The notes: generated from the letters alone by a model not told the origin. Shown: positions 46,226 through 55,034, counted from the first letter of the stretch. The stretch is 64,000 nucleotides of DNA from CAVONB01 sp963697205 (GCA_963697205.1 CAVONB010000017.1:41355-105354); one strand, 5' to 3'. Numbers and translations: made by a program.

Positions 46226-47038
46226 ATGACGCCACGGCGCGTTGCCATCGCCGGCCTCGGCGCGATCGGCCTCAAGGTTGCACGTTCTTTGGATGCCGGA
46301 GAGATCCCGGGACTGGTCCTTTCGGCAGTGTCGGCGCGCGATGAAGGCAAGGCGCGCGACAAGCTCGCCGCCCTTAAGACGCCGGTGCCGGTGGTCGCGC
46401 TCGACCGGCTGGCGGAGGGCGCGGACGTGGTCGTGGAGTGCGTGCCGGCGGCGCACTTTCGCGCTGTTGCCGAGCCGGCGTTGCGCAAGGGGCTGACGTT
46501 CATGCCGCTGTCGGTGGGCGCGCTGCTCGACAACCTGGATCTGGTGGACGTCGCGCGCGAGACGGGCGGGCGCATCGTCGTGCCGTCGGGCGCGATCCTG
46601 GGACTTGATGCGATCCGCGCCGTGGCGGAAGGCGACGTGCAGTCGGTGAAAATCGTCACGCGCAAGCCGCCTGCCGGGCTGGAAGGCGCGCCGCATCTTG
46701 CCGCGCGCGGGGAGAGCGTGGCGGCGATCGATCAGCCGCGGTTGCTGTTCCAGGGCTCGGCGCGCGATGCCGCCAAGGGGTTTCCGGCCAATCTGAATGT
46801 CGCGGTGGCCGTCTCGCTTGCGGGGATCGGGCCCGACAAGACGGAGATCGAGGTGTGGGCGGACCCGGGCGTGACGCGCAACACGCACACTGTGCGCGTC
46901 GTCTCGTCGAGCTCCGACCTGACGATGACGATCGAGAACATCCCTTCGGCGGAGAACCCGCGCACCGGCATCATCACCGCGCTGAGCGTGATCGCCGCGC
47001 TGAGGCGGATGACGGCGCCGCTGGTGATCGGTACCTGA
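46226..47038 (+). CDS. nadX: L-aspartate dehydrogenase (NadX-type)
   Basis: A 270-residue NAD(P)-dependent enzyme of the aspartate dehydrogenase family, which oxidises L-aspartate to iminoaspartate, either feeding NAD synthesis or serving amino-acid catabolism. The Rossmann motif GLGAIGLKVARSL is at the N terminus, VVVECVPAAHF follows, and the C-terminal DUF108-type part reads SVKIVTRKPP and FPANLNVAVAVSLAG. It follows the TTT permease genes and may belong to their regulon, suggesting use of an imported C4 acid or amino acid; that link is inference. Confidence 0.9.
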   Translation: MTPRRVAIAGLGAIGLKVARSLDAGEIPGLVLSAVSARDEGKARDKLAALKTPVPVVALDRLAEGADVVVECVPAAHFRAVAEPALRKGLTFMPLSVGALLDNLDLVDVARETGGRIVVPSGAILGLDAIRAVAEGDVQSVKIVTRKPPAGLEGAPHLAARGESVAAIDQPRLLFQGSARDAAKGFPANLNVAVAVSLAGIGPDKTEIEVWADPGVTRNTHTVRVVSSSSDLTMTIENIPSAENPRTGIITALSVIAALRRMTAPLVIGT

Positions 47039-47061
47039 CGGCGTGAGCCGGGGCGGCAAGC

Positions 47062-47283
47062 CTACTCGGGCGATTGTTGCATCCAACGGATCAGCCAGCC
47101 GGCGGGGATCACCCAGAGCAGGCCGGCGGCGGTGTAGAACAGCAGCTCGGCCGTCTTGCCGACTTGGTTGACTTGCAGCACGGCGGCCGCGGCGACCGCG
47201 AGAACGGCGTAGACGACGATCAGGGCAAGAAGCGCGACGGCTCCGACGAGCTTGCGGATGCGGGGCGACAGACGGGCGGCCAT
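47062..47283 (-). CDS. DUF2842 domain-containing membrane protein
   Basis: A 73-residue protein with two hydrophobic helices (VGAVALLALIVVYAVLAVAA and LLFYTAAGLLWVIPAGWLIRWM), matching the DUF2842 family of alphaproteobacteria. The ATG at 47283 is preceded by AGGAGAG. Function unknown. It is convergent with nadX. Confidence 0.88.
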   Translation of the reverse strand: MAARLSPRIRKLVGAVALLALIVVYAVLAVAAAAVLQVNQVGKTAELLFYTAAGLLWVIPAGWLIRWMQQSPE

Positions 47284-47460
47284 GGGCTCTCCTGCTGGGG
47301 CGGGCGTCGCCGGCTGGCGGCGGGGGACCGGGGCGCGCGGCTTGGGCGCATTGTGCCGGGCTTGGACGTTTTCTATCTCCCCGGGCAGGCGCACGCGAGC
47401 CTTACAATCGGCGCCCGTGGTCGTGGGGCGTGTGGTCCCTGTTGGAAAGGATCGAGGATC

Positions 47461-48582
47461 ATGGCGGTGGAGGCAGCGACGGGGCCGGCATCAGCCTTGC
47501 GGGGCGCTGATGCGCTGAGTGCTGGCACGGCGCGGGTGCTCCGCGCCTGGCTCGTGGTCGTGGCTGCGCTGGTGTTTGCGATGATCGTCGTGGGTGGGGC
47601 GACGCGGTTGACGGATTCGGGCCTGTCGATCACCGAATGGCAGCCTCTGCTCGGCGCCATTCCGCCACTGACGGCGGGCGACTGGCAGGTGGCGTTCGAC
47701 AAGTATCGCCAGATTCCCGAATACCACCTCGTCAACAAGGGCATGTCGCTCGATGCCTTCAAGGCGATCTACTGGTGGGAGTGGGGGCATCGGTTCCTGG
47801 GGCGGATCATCGGTCTGGCGATGGCAGTGCCGCTGGCGGTGTTCTGGCTGACAGGGCGGCTGACGCGCGGTCTCAAGGTGCGCCTTCTCGGCATCCTGGC
47901 GCTGGGCGGGCTGCAGGGCGTGGTCGGTTGGTACATGGTGAAATCAGGCCTGGTCGATCGCGTCGACGTCAGCCAGTACCGCTTGGCGCTTCATCTAACG
48001 ATCGCATTCGTCATTCTTGGCGCGCTGGTTTGGACGGTGCTCGACCTCGGCGAAGGTGTGCGTGGAACAGGTGCTCGTGCGGCGTCCGCGCCTGAGGCTG
48101 CGGGCGCGTGGGGCGCGGTGGGTCTGCTGCTCGCGCTCGGCCTGCAGGTGGTGCTAGGTGCGTTCGTCGCGGGCATGAAGGCGGGGCTCGCCTACAACAC
48201 CTGGCCGCTGATGGACGGTGCGCTTGTGCCGGCGGGGCTCGGCGTGATGAGCCCTTGGTATCTCAACCTGTTCGAGAATGCGCTGACGGTTCAGTTCAAC
48301 CACCGGATGCTCGCCTACGTGCTGCTGGCGGGCGCGCTGTGGCATGCGGTCTGGATGTCGGCGGCTCGGTCGGCCCGGGCGGCCGGCGGGTGCACGACGG
48401 GGTGGTGGTTGCTGGCGAGCCTCGTCGTGCAGGCCGTGATTGGCATCGCGACGCTGCTGGCGCAGGTGCCGCTGTGGCTCGGCCTGCTGCATCAGGGCGG
48501 CGCCGCGGTCGTGCTCGCGATCGCGGTGTGGCATACTCATCGCACGTTGCGCGGCGGCGGCTTGCGGGCGGCCACTGCGTGA
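47461..48582 (+). CDS. ctaA: Heme A synthase
   Basis: Integral membrane enzyme of 373 residues that oxidises the C8 methyl of heme O to give heme A for cytochrome aa3 oxidase. Eight membrane segments are visible, with heme-ligand histidines in WEWGHRFLGR, ALHLTIAF, QFNHRMLAYV and LLHQGGAAV. The extracellular TRLTDSGLSITEWQPLLG is a strong CtaA/COX15 signature. The start at 47461 follows GGATCGAGGATC. This is the alphaproteobacterial (type 2) form. Confidence 0.94.
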   Translation: MAVEAATGPASALRGADALSAGTARVLRAWLVVVAALVFAMIVVGGATRLTDSGLSITEWQPLLGAIPPLTAGDWQVAFDKYRQIPEYHLVNKGMSLDAFKAIYWWEWGHRFLGRIIGLAMAVPLAVFWLTGRLTRGLKVRLLGILALGGLQGVVGWYMVKSGLVDRVDVSQYRLALHLTIAFVILGALVWTVLDLGEGVRGTGARAASAPEAAGAWGAVGLLLALGLQVVLGAFVAGMKAGLAYNTWPLMDGALVPAGLGVMSPWYLNLFENALTVQFNHRMLAYVLLAGALWHAVWMSAARSARAAGGCTTGWWLLASLVVQAVIGIATLLAQVPLWLGLLHQGGAAVVLAIAVWHTHRTLRGGGLRAATA

Positions 48583-48608
48583 CCGCCGGGTGCGGGGAGG
48601 AGATCACG

Positions 48609-49319
48609 TTGAGCCGTCTGCACGTCATCTTCGATCTGGACGATACGCTTTATCCCGAGCGCAGCTTTGCGCTGTCGGGATTCCGGGCGGCGGCGCGCTG
48701 GGCGGGCGAGACGCTGGGTGTCAATGCTGCCGACGTCGGGCGGCTCGCCGCGCACATGACGGCGCTGCTCGACGAGGGGCATCGCGGCAATCTGTTCGGC
48801 ATCGCGCTCGGCGCCGTTCTCCCCGATCCACCGGCCGAGCACGTGGCGGCGCTGCATGATGCCTACCGCGTGCACACGCCCGAAGCGCTCGATCTGTTCG
48901 AGGACGCGGCCTGGGCGCTCGACCGTTATGCGGGTCTGGAGCGGGCGGCCGGCGATGTCGGGCTGATCACCGACGGGCACCACGTGATGCAGTCGTCGAA
49001 GGTGGCCGCTCTCGGCATCGCCGACCGCTTCTGCCAGATCGTCTACACCGGCGCGCTCGGTCCGGGGCGTACGTTCTTCAAGCCGCATCCGCGCGCCTTC
49101 GAGACGATGGCGGCAGCGCTGGGCGATGCCGGCGACCGCTTCGTCTATATCGGCGACAATCCTTCCAAGGATTTCGTGGCACCCAATGCCATGGGCTGGC
49201 AGACGGTCTGGGTCGACCGGCCCGGCGGCATCCATCATGGCGCCAAAGTGGCCGATGGCGGTGTGCCGCAGGCGACGATCCTATCGTTGCGCGAATTGCC
49301 GGATGTGCTCGGCGTGTAG
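48609..49319 (+). CDS. HAD-type pyrimidine 5'-nucleotidase-like hydrolase
   Basis: A 236-residue HAD-superfamily phosphatase. Motif I is IFDLDDTLYP with the nucleophilic aspartate, motif II LITDG, a lysine occurs in FFKPHP and motif IV is YIGDNPSKDF. The pattern resembles the pyrimidine 5'-nucleotidase/YjjG group; the substrate is uncertain. The chosen start is TTG at 48609, which has a strong GGGAGGAG site; no ATG or GTG start gives the complete domain with comparable signals. It follows ctaA by 26 bases. Confidence 0.83.
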   Translation: MSRLHVIFDLDDTLYPERSFALSGFRAAARWAGETLGVNAADVGRLAAHMTALLDEGHRGNLFGIALGAVLPDPPAEHVAALHDAYRVHTPEALDLFEDAAWALDRYAGLERAAGDVGLITDGHHVMQSSKVAALGIADRFCQIVYTGALGPGRTFFKPHPRAFETMAAALGDAGDRFVYIGDNPSKDFVAPNAMGWQTVWVDRPGGIHHGAKVADGGVPQATILSLRELPDVLGV

Positions 49320-49371
49320 TGCTCGGCGCTCAAGTGGTGAGCGTGCCGACGTTTCGTACCGTTATTTCCCG

Positions 49372-50328
49372 TCAGGCCAAGCCGAGCATCAGCTCGAGGT
49401 TCTGCACCGCGGCGCCCGAGGCGCCTTTGCCGAGGTTGTCGAGCTTGGCGACGAGCACGGCCTGGCGGTGCGTCTCGTTGGCGTAGACTCGTAATTCCAG
49501 CAGGTCCGTGCCGTTCAGGCTCTCCGCCTCGATGCGACCCTTGGCGGGATCGGGCGTGGTTGCGACGACCTTGACCAGCGCGGCGTCGCGGTAGTGGACG
49601 GCCAACGCAGTGTGGAGATCGGCGGCCTTGGGCTTGCCGGGCAGCGTGTCGAGATGCAGCGGTACTGAGACCAGCATACCCTGCCGGAAGTTACCGACCG
49701 AGGGCACGAAGATCGGCCGCCGGGTGAGATTGGCGAAACGCTGGAGCTCGGGCAGATGCTTGTGCTCGAGACCCAGACCGTAGAGTTCGAAGGCCGGTGC
49801 CGCGCCAGATTCGTAGGCCTCGATCATGCTGCGGCCGCCGCCGGAATAGCCGGAGACCGCGTTGACGGTGACGGGATGGTCGGGCGCCATCAAGCCGGCG
49901 TCGACGAGCGGGCGCAGCAGGGCGATGGCGCCGGTCGGGTAGCAGCCGGGATTGGCGACGTGGCGGGCTGCGCGGATGGCGTCGGCCTGGCCGGGGCAAA
50001 GCTCGGCGAAGCCGTAGGCCCATCCCTCGGCGACGCGATGGGCCGTGGAGGCGTCCAGGATGCGCGGCGCCCGGCTGCCGAGCCCGTTTGACAGCGCCAC
50101 GGCCTCGACCGCGGCATCGTCGGGGAGGCAGAGGACGACGAGGTCGACCTCGGCCATCAGGGCCTGTCGAGCCGCGGCATCCTTGCGCTTGCCCGGATCG
50201 ATGCTCGCGACCTCGACCGCCGGCATGTCATCGAGCTTCTGGCGGATCTCAAGGCCGGTGGTGCCGGCTTCGCCGTCGATGAACACCTTGGGGCGTTGCG
50301 TGGTCCGGGCGGCTTTGGCGTTGGGCAT
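49372..50328 (-). CDS. argC: N-acetyl-gamma-glutamyl-phosphate reductase (type 2)
   Basis: Arginine biosynthesis enzyme of 318 residues that reduces N-acetylglutamyl phosphate to the semialdehyde with NADPH. VFIDGEAGTTGLEI forms the nucleotide-binding start, NPGCYPTGA holds the catalytic cysteine, and SGYSGGGRSMIEAYE and HLPELQRF follow. The shorter length and N-terminal motif fit the type 2 ArgC found in alphaproteobacteria. The ATG at 50328 has AAGGTGG at good spacing; a GTG three codons upstream is also in frame. Confidence 0.93.
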   Translation of the reverse strand: MPNAKAARTTQRPKVFIDGEAGTTGLEIRQKLDDMPAVEVASIDPGKRKDAAARQALMAEVDLVVLCLPDDAAVEAVALSNGLGSRAPRILDASTAHRVAEGWAYGFAELCPGQADAIRAARHVANPGCYPTGAIALLRPLVDAGLMAPDHPVTVNAVSGYSGGGRSMIEAYESGAAPAFELYGLGLEHKHLPELQRFANLTRRPIFVPSVGNFRQGMLVSVPLHLDTLPGKPKAADLHTALAVHYRDAALVKVVATTPDPAKGRIEAESLNGTDLLELRVYANETHRQAVLVAKLDNLGKGASGAAVQNLELMLGLA

Positions 50329-50439
50329 GGCGGCCACCTTTCCAGGGAACGGCGCGTGGCCGCCCGCGGGTTGTCGTTGCGCGATATGCCCGCGCCGGAC
50401 GGCGGCGTCAATCGCGGGGCTTTCTACAGCAGGCCCATC

Positions 50440-51162
50440 CTACAGCAGGCCCAGCCGGCCCCGGATGGCATGGAACAGAGTTTCCGAGCAGCCGAACTCG
50501 AAGGCCCGGCAAGAGACCTCGTGGGAGCCCGCATAGATCATGTCCAGGGCGACCCAGAGGATGACGAGGAGGCCGAACCAGGTGATCCAGGGATACTTGA
50601 CGAGCAGGTCCGCGATCAGGCGGGAGGCGATGGCCATCAGCACGATGGCGACCGCGAGGCCGATGACGAGGACGAGCGGCGAGCCCTTGGCGGCGCCGGC
50701 GACGGCGAGGACGTTGTCGAGCGACATCGACACGTCGGCCAGGATGATCTGAACGATGGCGGCGCCCGAGCCCATTGCCGCAGCCCCGGCAGCCGCACCT
50801 TCGGCGGCCTCGCCGTGCAGGTCGTGGGCGCCGTTCGAGCCGGCGATCTGGCGGTACATCTTCCAGCAGACGAACAGCAGCAGCAGCCCGCCGGCCAATG
50901 TGAGGCCGACAATCGCCAGGAGCTGGGTGGTCACTGCGGCGAATGCGATGCGCAGGACAACCGCGCCGGCAATGCCCCAGAAGATGACGCGAGATCTCAG
51001 TTCAGGCGCGACGCGGGAAGCGGCGAGGCCGACGATGATCGCATTGTCACCCGCCAGGACGACGTCGATCATGATGATGTTCATCATCGCGACGGCGTTT
51101 TCATGCCACCATGCAGCGGTCCCAAGCTGCATCACCTCATTGAGGAGCGGGGCGAGATCCAT
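50440..51162 (-). CDS. TerC family integral membrane protein
   Basis: A 240-residue, seven-helix TerC/YjbE-type membrane protein, a family implicated in manganese or other metal efflux and tellurite resistance. The two signature motifs with membrane aspartates are DVVLAGDNAIIVG and ADVSMSLDNVLAVAG. A Gly/Ala-rich cytoplasmic loop (GEAAEGAAAGAAAMGSG) separates them. A direct heptamer repeat lies upstream. No metal-sensing riboswitch could be identified by eye in the leader. Confidence 0.88.
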   Translation of the reverse strand: MDLAPLLNEVMQLGTAAWWHENAVAMMNIIMIDVVLAGDNAIIVGLAASRVAPELRSRVIFWGIAGAVVLRIAFAAVTTQLLAIVGLTLAGGLLLLFVCWKMYRQIAGSNGAHDLHGEAAEGAAAGAAAMGSGAAIVQIILADVSMSLDNVLAVAGAAKGSPLVLVIGLAVAIVLMAIASRLIADLLVKYPWITWFGLLVILWVALDMIYAGSHEVSCRAFEFGCSETLFHAIRGRLGLL

Positions 51163-51218
51163 GTGTCATTGCCTCGTGTTGGACTGCATCGGGGAAACGT
51201 GATCCCGCCGATAAGAGT

Positions 51219-51260
51219 CAGGCGACAGGTGACAGGCGACAGGCGACAGGCGACAGGTGG
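51219..51260. repeat. Heptamer tandem repeat (CAGGYGA) x6
   Basis: Six 7-base units run head to tail: CAGGCGA, CAGGTGA, three CAGGCGA and CAGGTGG. Further looser copies (GACAGGTG, CTACAGGTG) continue to about 51290. The array lies 57 bases or more upstream of the TerC start, within its probable leader or promoter. Confidence 0.9.
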
Positions 51261-51397
51261 CTGGTGCGACAGGTGCCGGGCTACAGGTGCGACATGCGCG
51301 GGGCATGGCAACGTGTTGTGCATGTCAGCCACGTCTGTCTACCGCGAGGATGCGGCCGGCATATCGGCTTCGTGGTGACAATGACAAGAGCGGGCGC

Positions 51398-51426
51398 AAA
51401 AAAGGGCCTGCCGTTGACGGCAGGCC
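51398..51426 (-). terminator. Rho-independent terminator of rplM-rpsI
   Basis: A perfect 9-bp stem (GGCCTGCCG with CGGCAGGCC, 51405-51413 and 51418-51426) with a TTGA loop. On the minus strand it is followed by six Ts (51398-51403). It lies about 60 bases after the rpsI stop. Confidence 0.9.
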
Positions 51427-51486
51427 ACGCAATTGGGATCGGGTCGGCATCGTCCGGCGCGAAGTCCGAACGACGCCGAACGCGGA

Positions 51487-51969
51487 TCAGCGCTTAGAGA
51501 ACTGGAAGCTCCGGCGCGCTTTCATGCGGCCATACTTCTTGCGCTCGACAACGCGGCTGTCGCGCGTCAGGAAGCCACCCTTCTTGAGCACGGGACGAAG
51601 GTCGGGCTCGTAGTAGGTGAGGGCCTTGGAGATGCCGTGACGCACTGCGCCAGCTTGACCTGACAGCCCGCCACCCATCACAGTGACGTTGATGTCGTAC
51701 TGGTCGTTGCGGCTGGCGGCGTCTAGGGGCTGCTTGAGGAGCATCTGCAGCACGGGGCGCGCGAAGTAGTGCTGGAAGTCCTTGTCATTGACGGTGATCT
51801 TGCCGCTGCCGGGCTTGATCCAGACGCGGGCGATGGCGTCCTTGCGCTTGCCGGTGGCATAGGCGCGGCCGTAGGCGTCGAGCTTCTGGACATGGACCGG
51901 TGCGGCCGTGGTGTCGGCTTCGCCCTTCAACTGCGACAGGCTTTCGAGGCCCTGGGTTTCGTCGGACAT
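51487..51969 (-). CDS. rpsI: 30S ribosomal protein S9
   Basis: Small-subunit ribosomal protein of 160 residues. It contains YATGKRKDAIARVWIKPGSG, the GGGLSGQAGAVRHGISKAL core and the C-terminal KKYGRMKARRSFQFSKR, whose basic tail contacts the P-site tRNA. An N-terminal extension of about 35 residues, acidic and Gln/Thr-rich, precedes the conserved part, as in other alphaproteobacteria. It follows rplM by 4 bases in the classical L13-S9 operon. Confidence 0.97.
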   Translation of the reverse strand: MSDETQGLESLSQLKGEADTTAAPVHVQKLDAYGRAYATGKRKDAIARVWIKPGSGKITVNDKDFQHYFARPVLQMLLKQPLDAASRNDQYDINVTVMGGGLSGQAGAVRHGISKALTYYEPDLRPVLKKGGFLTRDSRVVERKKYGRMKARRSFQFSKR

Positions 51970-51973
51970 GGAC

Positions 51974-52435
51974 CTAGACCCTCGTGTTCTTGCGGTTGAG
52001 CTTGGCGACGTCGAGCGTCTCGGGGTTCTGCGCCTGATGGGGGTGCTCGGAGCCCTTGTAGACCTTCAGGTTGCCCATCAGCTTGCGCTGCAGCGGGCCG
52101 CGCCTGAGCATGCGCTCGACCGCCTTCTCGACGACGCGCTCGGGGAACTTGCCCTCGATGATGCGACGCGGCGTGGTGGCCTTGATACCGCCGGGGTAGC
52201 CGGTGTGGCGGTAGTAGACCTTGTCCTCGTACTTGTTGCCGGTGAAGACGACCTTCTCGGCATTGACGACGATGATGTTGTCGCCGCAGTCGACGTGCGG
52301 CGTGTAGATGGCTTTGTGCTTGCCCTTGAGGCGGGTGGCGATCAGCGAGGCGAGCCGGCCGACGACGAGGCCGGATGCGTCAATGACGATCCACTTCTTC
52401 TCAACTTCGCCGGGTTTAGCGACGTAGGTCTGCAT
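51974..52435 (-). CDS. rplM: 50S ribosomal protein L13
   Basis: Large-subunit protein of 153 residues. It contains WIVIDASGLVVGRLASLIA near the start, HTGYPGGIK in the centre and ERMLRRGPLQRKLMGNLKVY towards the end. The ATG at 52435 matches the conserved start MQTYVAKPGEVEKKW; an upstream extension of the frame is non-coding leader. First gene of the rplM-rpsI operon. Confidence 0.97.
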   Translation of the reverse strand: MQTYVAKPGEVEKKWIVIDASGLVVGRLASLIATRLKGKHKAIYTPHVDCGDNIIVVNAEKVVFTGNKYEDKVYYRHTGYPGGIKATTPRRIIEGKFPERVVEKAVERMLRRGPLQRKLMGNLKVYKGSEHPHQAQNPETLDVAKLNRKNTRV

Positions 52436-52532
52436 GTCCGGGGCGCTCCTGCCGGTCGGATCGGTGGGGGTGTCGGGCGGAGGGTAAGGCCACGGCACGT
52501 AGTTAGGGTGCCGGTGGCGACCGCGCGAGTGA

Positions 52533-52561
52533 CCTATACGAGGGCGGGACCGGATCGTCAA
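52533..52561 (-). promoter_or_regulatory. Sigma70-like promoter of rplM-rpsI
   Basis: On the minus strand TTGACG (52561-52556) is followed after exactly 17 bases by TATAGG (52538-52533). The pair lies about 100 bases upstream of the rplM start and adjoins an AT-rich block (52560-52640). This predicts a leader of about 90 bases. Confidence 0.72.
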
Positions 52562-52642
52562 CGGGCTTCAGATAATATAAATACCTGCAATAACAGTGTC
52601 TTACTCTATAAGGTAACTGAATACCGCTGCAATGGTGTCCTG

Positions 52643-53086
52643 TTACCTCAGGTTCTCCGGTGGCATCGCGTAGGTGGCAATCGCGTGCGCCACGATCTCT
52701 TCGCGACCGTCGGCGAAGATCTCGACCTCGCCCACCGCGAGCCGGCGGCCGAGCTTGATCAGGTGGACCTGCGCCAGCATGTCGCCCTGGCCGGGCCGCG
52801 ACAGGAAATTGATGTTGAGATTGGTTGTCACGGCCTGCAAGCCGGCGGTGCCGACGCGGGCGAGGATGGCGACGTACACACTGAAGTCGGCCAGCTTGAA
52901 CATGGCGGGGCCGGAAATCGTGCCGCCGGGCCGGATGTTGCTGTCGTCGGCGCGCATGCGCACGCGCGCACCGTCCGCGCCGGCCGCCTCGATGAAAAGG
53001 CTCTTGCCGCCGGCATGGACCTGTGGGAAGTGCGTATCCACGAGGGCGGTGACCTCGATGGCGGAAAGCGTGCCTTGTGCTGCCAT
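52643..53086 (-). CDS. PaaI family hotdog-fold thioesterase
   Basis: A 147-residue hotdog protein with RPGGTISGPAMFKLADFSVY in the position of the PaaI active-site helix and NLNINFLSRP following. Here the helix carries an aspartate (LADFS) as in acyl-CoA thioesterases. Substrate unknown. Its stop codon lies within a 7-base inverted repeat (AGGTAAC, 52611-52617, with GTTACCT, 52642-52648). Confidence 0.87.
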   Translation of the reverse strand: MAAQGTLSAIEVTALVDTHFPQVHAGGKSLFIEAAGADGARVRMRADDSNIRPGGTISGPAMFKLADFSVYVAILARVGTAGLQAVTTNLNINFLSRPGQGDMLAQVHLIKLGRRLAVGEVEIFADGREEIVAHAIATYAMPPENLR

Positions 53087-53186
53087 TCAGGAAACCTTCT
53101 TAATCCGGCCCAAGTTGTCGCGTTGGCTCTCAGCGGGCCGTTTCTATATCCAACTCACGGCGAATCCAAACCCAGGAGGGGTTGTC

Positions 53187-53705
53187 ATGACGCGTGGTCT
53201 CAGGGCTTTCGCGGGAATTCTTTGTGCGCTCGCCATCGCGGCGCTGATGCCGGCCGGAGCGGCCATGGCGCAGGACGCCAAGCAGGTGAAGCTGACCGAT
53301 CAACATGTCGAGAAGTTCATCGCCGCGGCCAAGGAACTCGCCTCGCTGCCGCCGGAAGCCGAAGGTTCGGCGGAAAAGCCCGACCCGGCGCTGGAGGCCA
53401 AGCTTGTTGCCATCGTCAAGTCCGCCGGCTTTGCGGGCCTCGACGACTTTAACGACGTGGCGACCAGCATCCAGCGGGTGATGGACGGGCTCGATCCGCA
53501 GTCGGGGGAGTACACCGATACCATTGACGTGCTCAATAAGGAGATCGCGGACATCAAGGCGGACGCCTCGATTCCCGAAAAGGACAAGCAACAGATGCTC
53601 GAAGAGTTGGCAGAGGCCTTGAAAGCCACGCCGCCTCTGGAGCACAAAGACAACGTCGCGGTCGTCAGGAAGCATCGCGAGGCGCTCGAGAAGGTCTTGC
53701 AGTAG
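53187..53705 (+). CDS. Exported alpha-helical protein of unknown function
   Basis: A 172-residue protein with a signal peptide (GILCALAIAALMPAGAAMA|Q) and a highly helical, charged mature region. The pattern (KQVKLTDQHVEKFIAAAKEL near the start and LNKEIADIKADASIPEKDKQ later) resembles other small periplasmic helical proteins, but no family was recognised. AGGAGGGG precedes the ATG. An enoyl-CoA hydratase gene follows 26 bases later. Confidence 0.8.
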   Translation: MTRGLRAFAGILCALAIAALMPAGAAMAQDAKQVKLTDQHVEKFIAAAKELASLPPEAEGSAEKPDPALEAKLVAIVKSAGFAGLDDFNDVATSIQRVMDGLDPQSGEYTDTIDVLNKEIADIKADASIPEKDKQQMLEELAEALKATPPLEHKDNVAVVRKHREALEKVLQ

Positions 53706-53731
53706 CGCCTCGCCGCCACGCGGGAGGCATC

Positions 53732-54583
53732 ATGCAAGAAACGGCGCAGGGTACGAACGGGGCGGCCGCAGCCGGCGAGGCTGACGGCCGCCAATTGCTG
53801 CGATGGCAACGCCCGCAGCCGGGCGTGCTGGTGCTGACGCTGGCGGATGCCGCCAACCGCAACACGCTTTCGGAAGAAATGCTGTCGGCGCTCCAGGCGG
53901 CGATCGACGAGATTGCCGGCGATGATGCGACGCGCTGCGTGGTGCTGGCCGCGGACGGCCCGGCCTTTTGTGCCGGCCACAATCTCAAGCAGATGAGCGC
54001 GCGTCGATCCGATGCGGATGGCGGCCGGGCCTACTACACGCAATTCATGGCGACGTGCGCGCGCATGATGCAGTCGATCGTCGCCTCGCCGAAGCCGTTC
54101 ATCGCTGCCGTGCACGCGCCCGCCGTCGCCGCGGGTTGCCAGCTCGTCGCCTCCTGCGACATGGCGGTCGCGGCGACCGAGGCCCGCTTCGGCACCACCG
54201 GCATCAACAACGGCTTGTTCTGCTCCACGCCGATGGTCGCGCTGTCGCGCAAGGTCGGCCGGGCGCAGGCGATGGAGCTGTTGATGCTCGGCGGTCTCGC
54301 CTCGGCCGATGAAGCGCGCGACATGGGGCTCGTCAACCGGGTCGTGCCGTCGGGCGCGCTGCTGGCGACGGCGATCGAGATGGCCGGGATCGTCGCCTCC
54401 AAATCACCGGCCGCCATCGCCATGGGCAAGCGCGCGTTCTACGCACAGGCGGAGCTGCCGCTGGCCGAGGCCTACGACGTCGGCTCCAGGGCGCTGGTGG
54501 AGAACATGATGCATTGCGACGCGATCGAGGGCATCGGCGCCTTCATCGAAAAGCGCAAGCCGGTGTGGGAGGCGGACCGGTGA
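53732..54583 (+). CDS. Enoyl-CoA hydratase/isomerase family protein
   Basis: A crotonase-fold protein of 283 residues. The oxyanion-hole segments FCAGHNLKQM and HAPAVAAGCQLVASCDMAVA are present, with FGTTGINNGLFCSTPMVAL after them. The sequence resembles the ECHDC3-type enoyl-CoA hydratases, where catalytic glutamates are not fully conserved; the second is uncertain here. Its stop overlaps the start of the next (VOC) gene. Confidence 0.87.
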   Translation: MQETAQGTNGAAAAGEADGRQLLRWQRPQPGVLVLTLADAANRNTLSEEMLSALQAAIDEIAGDDATRCVVLAADGPAFCAGHNLKQMSARRSDADGGRAYYTQFMATCARMMQSIVASPKPFIAAVHAPAVAAGCQLVASCDMAVAATEARFGTTGINNGLFCSTPMVALSRKVGRAQAMELLMLGGLASADEARDMGLVNRVVPSGALLATAIEMAGIVASKSPAAIAMGKRAFYAQAELPLAEAYDVGSRALVENMMHCDAIEGIGAFIEKRKPVWEADR

Positions 54584-55026
54584 GCGCCGTCCCCCAGCGT
54601 CTGTCGCTGGTCACGCTCGGGGTCGCCGACGTCGCCCGCTCGCGTGCCTTCTATGAGAGCCTGGGCTGGCGCGCGGCCGACTTCGACAGCGCGGAGGTGG
54701 CGTTCTTCGACATGAACGGCGTCGTGCTCGGCCTGTTCGGGCGCGGCCCGCTCGCCGAGGACGCCGGTGTCCCGGAAGCGGGCAGCGGGTTTCGCGCGGT
54801 CTCGGTCGCCATCAATCTGGCGAGCGAGGCGGCGGTCGACGCCGCGCTCGCCGAGGTTGCCTCCAAGGGCGGCCGGATCGTGCAGCCGCCGCGCAGGGTA
54901 TTCTGGGGCGGCTATTCCGGCTACTTCGCCGATCCCGACGGGCACTTGTGGGAGGTGGCCTTCAATCCGGGCTGGCCGCTCGACGCCGCCGGCCGGCCTG
55001 TGCTGCCGGCCCCCGCAGTCCGTTGA
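54580..55026 (+). CDS. VOC (glyoxalase/dioxygenase) family protein
   Basis: A 148-residue vicinal-oxygen-chelate-fold protein. It has the paired beta-alpha-beta-beta-beta pattern with RLSLVTLGVADVARSRAFYE near the start and GYSGYFADPDGHLWEVAFN near the end, where a metal glutamate is likely. The GTG start overlaps the stop of the enoyl-CoA hydratase (GTGA), indicating translational coupling. Substrate unknown. Confidence 0.87.
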   Translation: MSAVPQRLSLVTLGVADVARSRAFYESLGWRAADFDSAEVAFFDMNGVVLGLFGRGPLAEDAGVPEAGSGFRAVSVAINLASEAAVDAALAEVASKGGRIVQPPRRVFWGGYSGYFADPDGHLWEVAFNPGWPLDAAGRPVLPAPAVR

Positions 55027-55034
55027 GCGCGAGA

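Larger units (their letters stand above)
51163..51486. other. Intergenic region with heptamer repeat and terminator
   Basis: About 320 bases between the TerC gene and rpsI, both read leftward. It contains the CAGGYGA heptamer array (51219-51260), the rpsI terminator (51398-51426) and presumably the TerC promoter. No gene seen. Confidence 0.55.
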
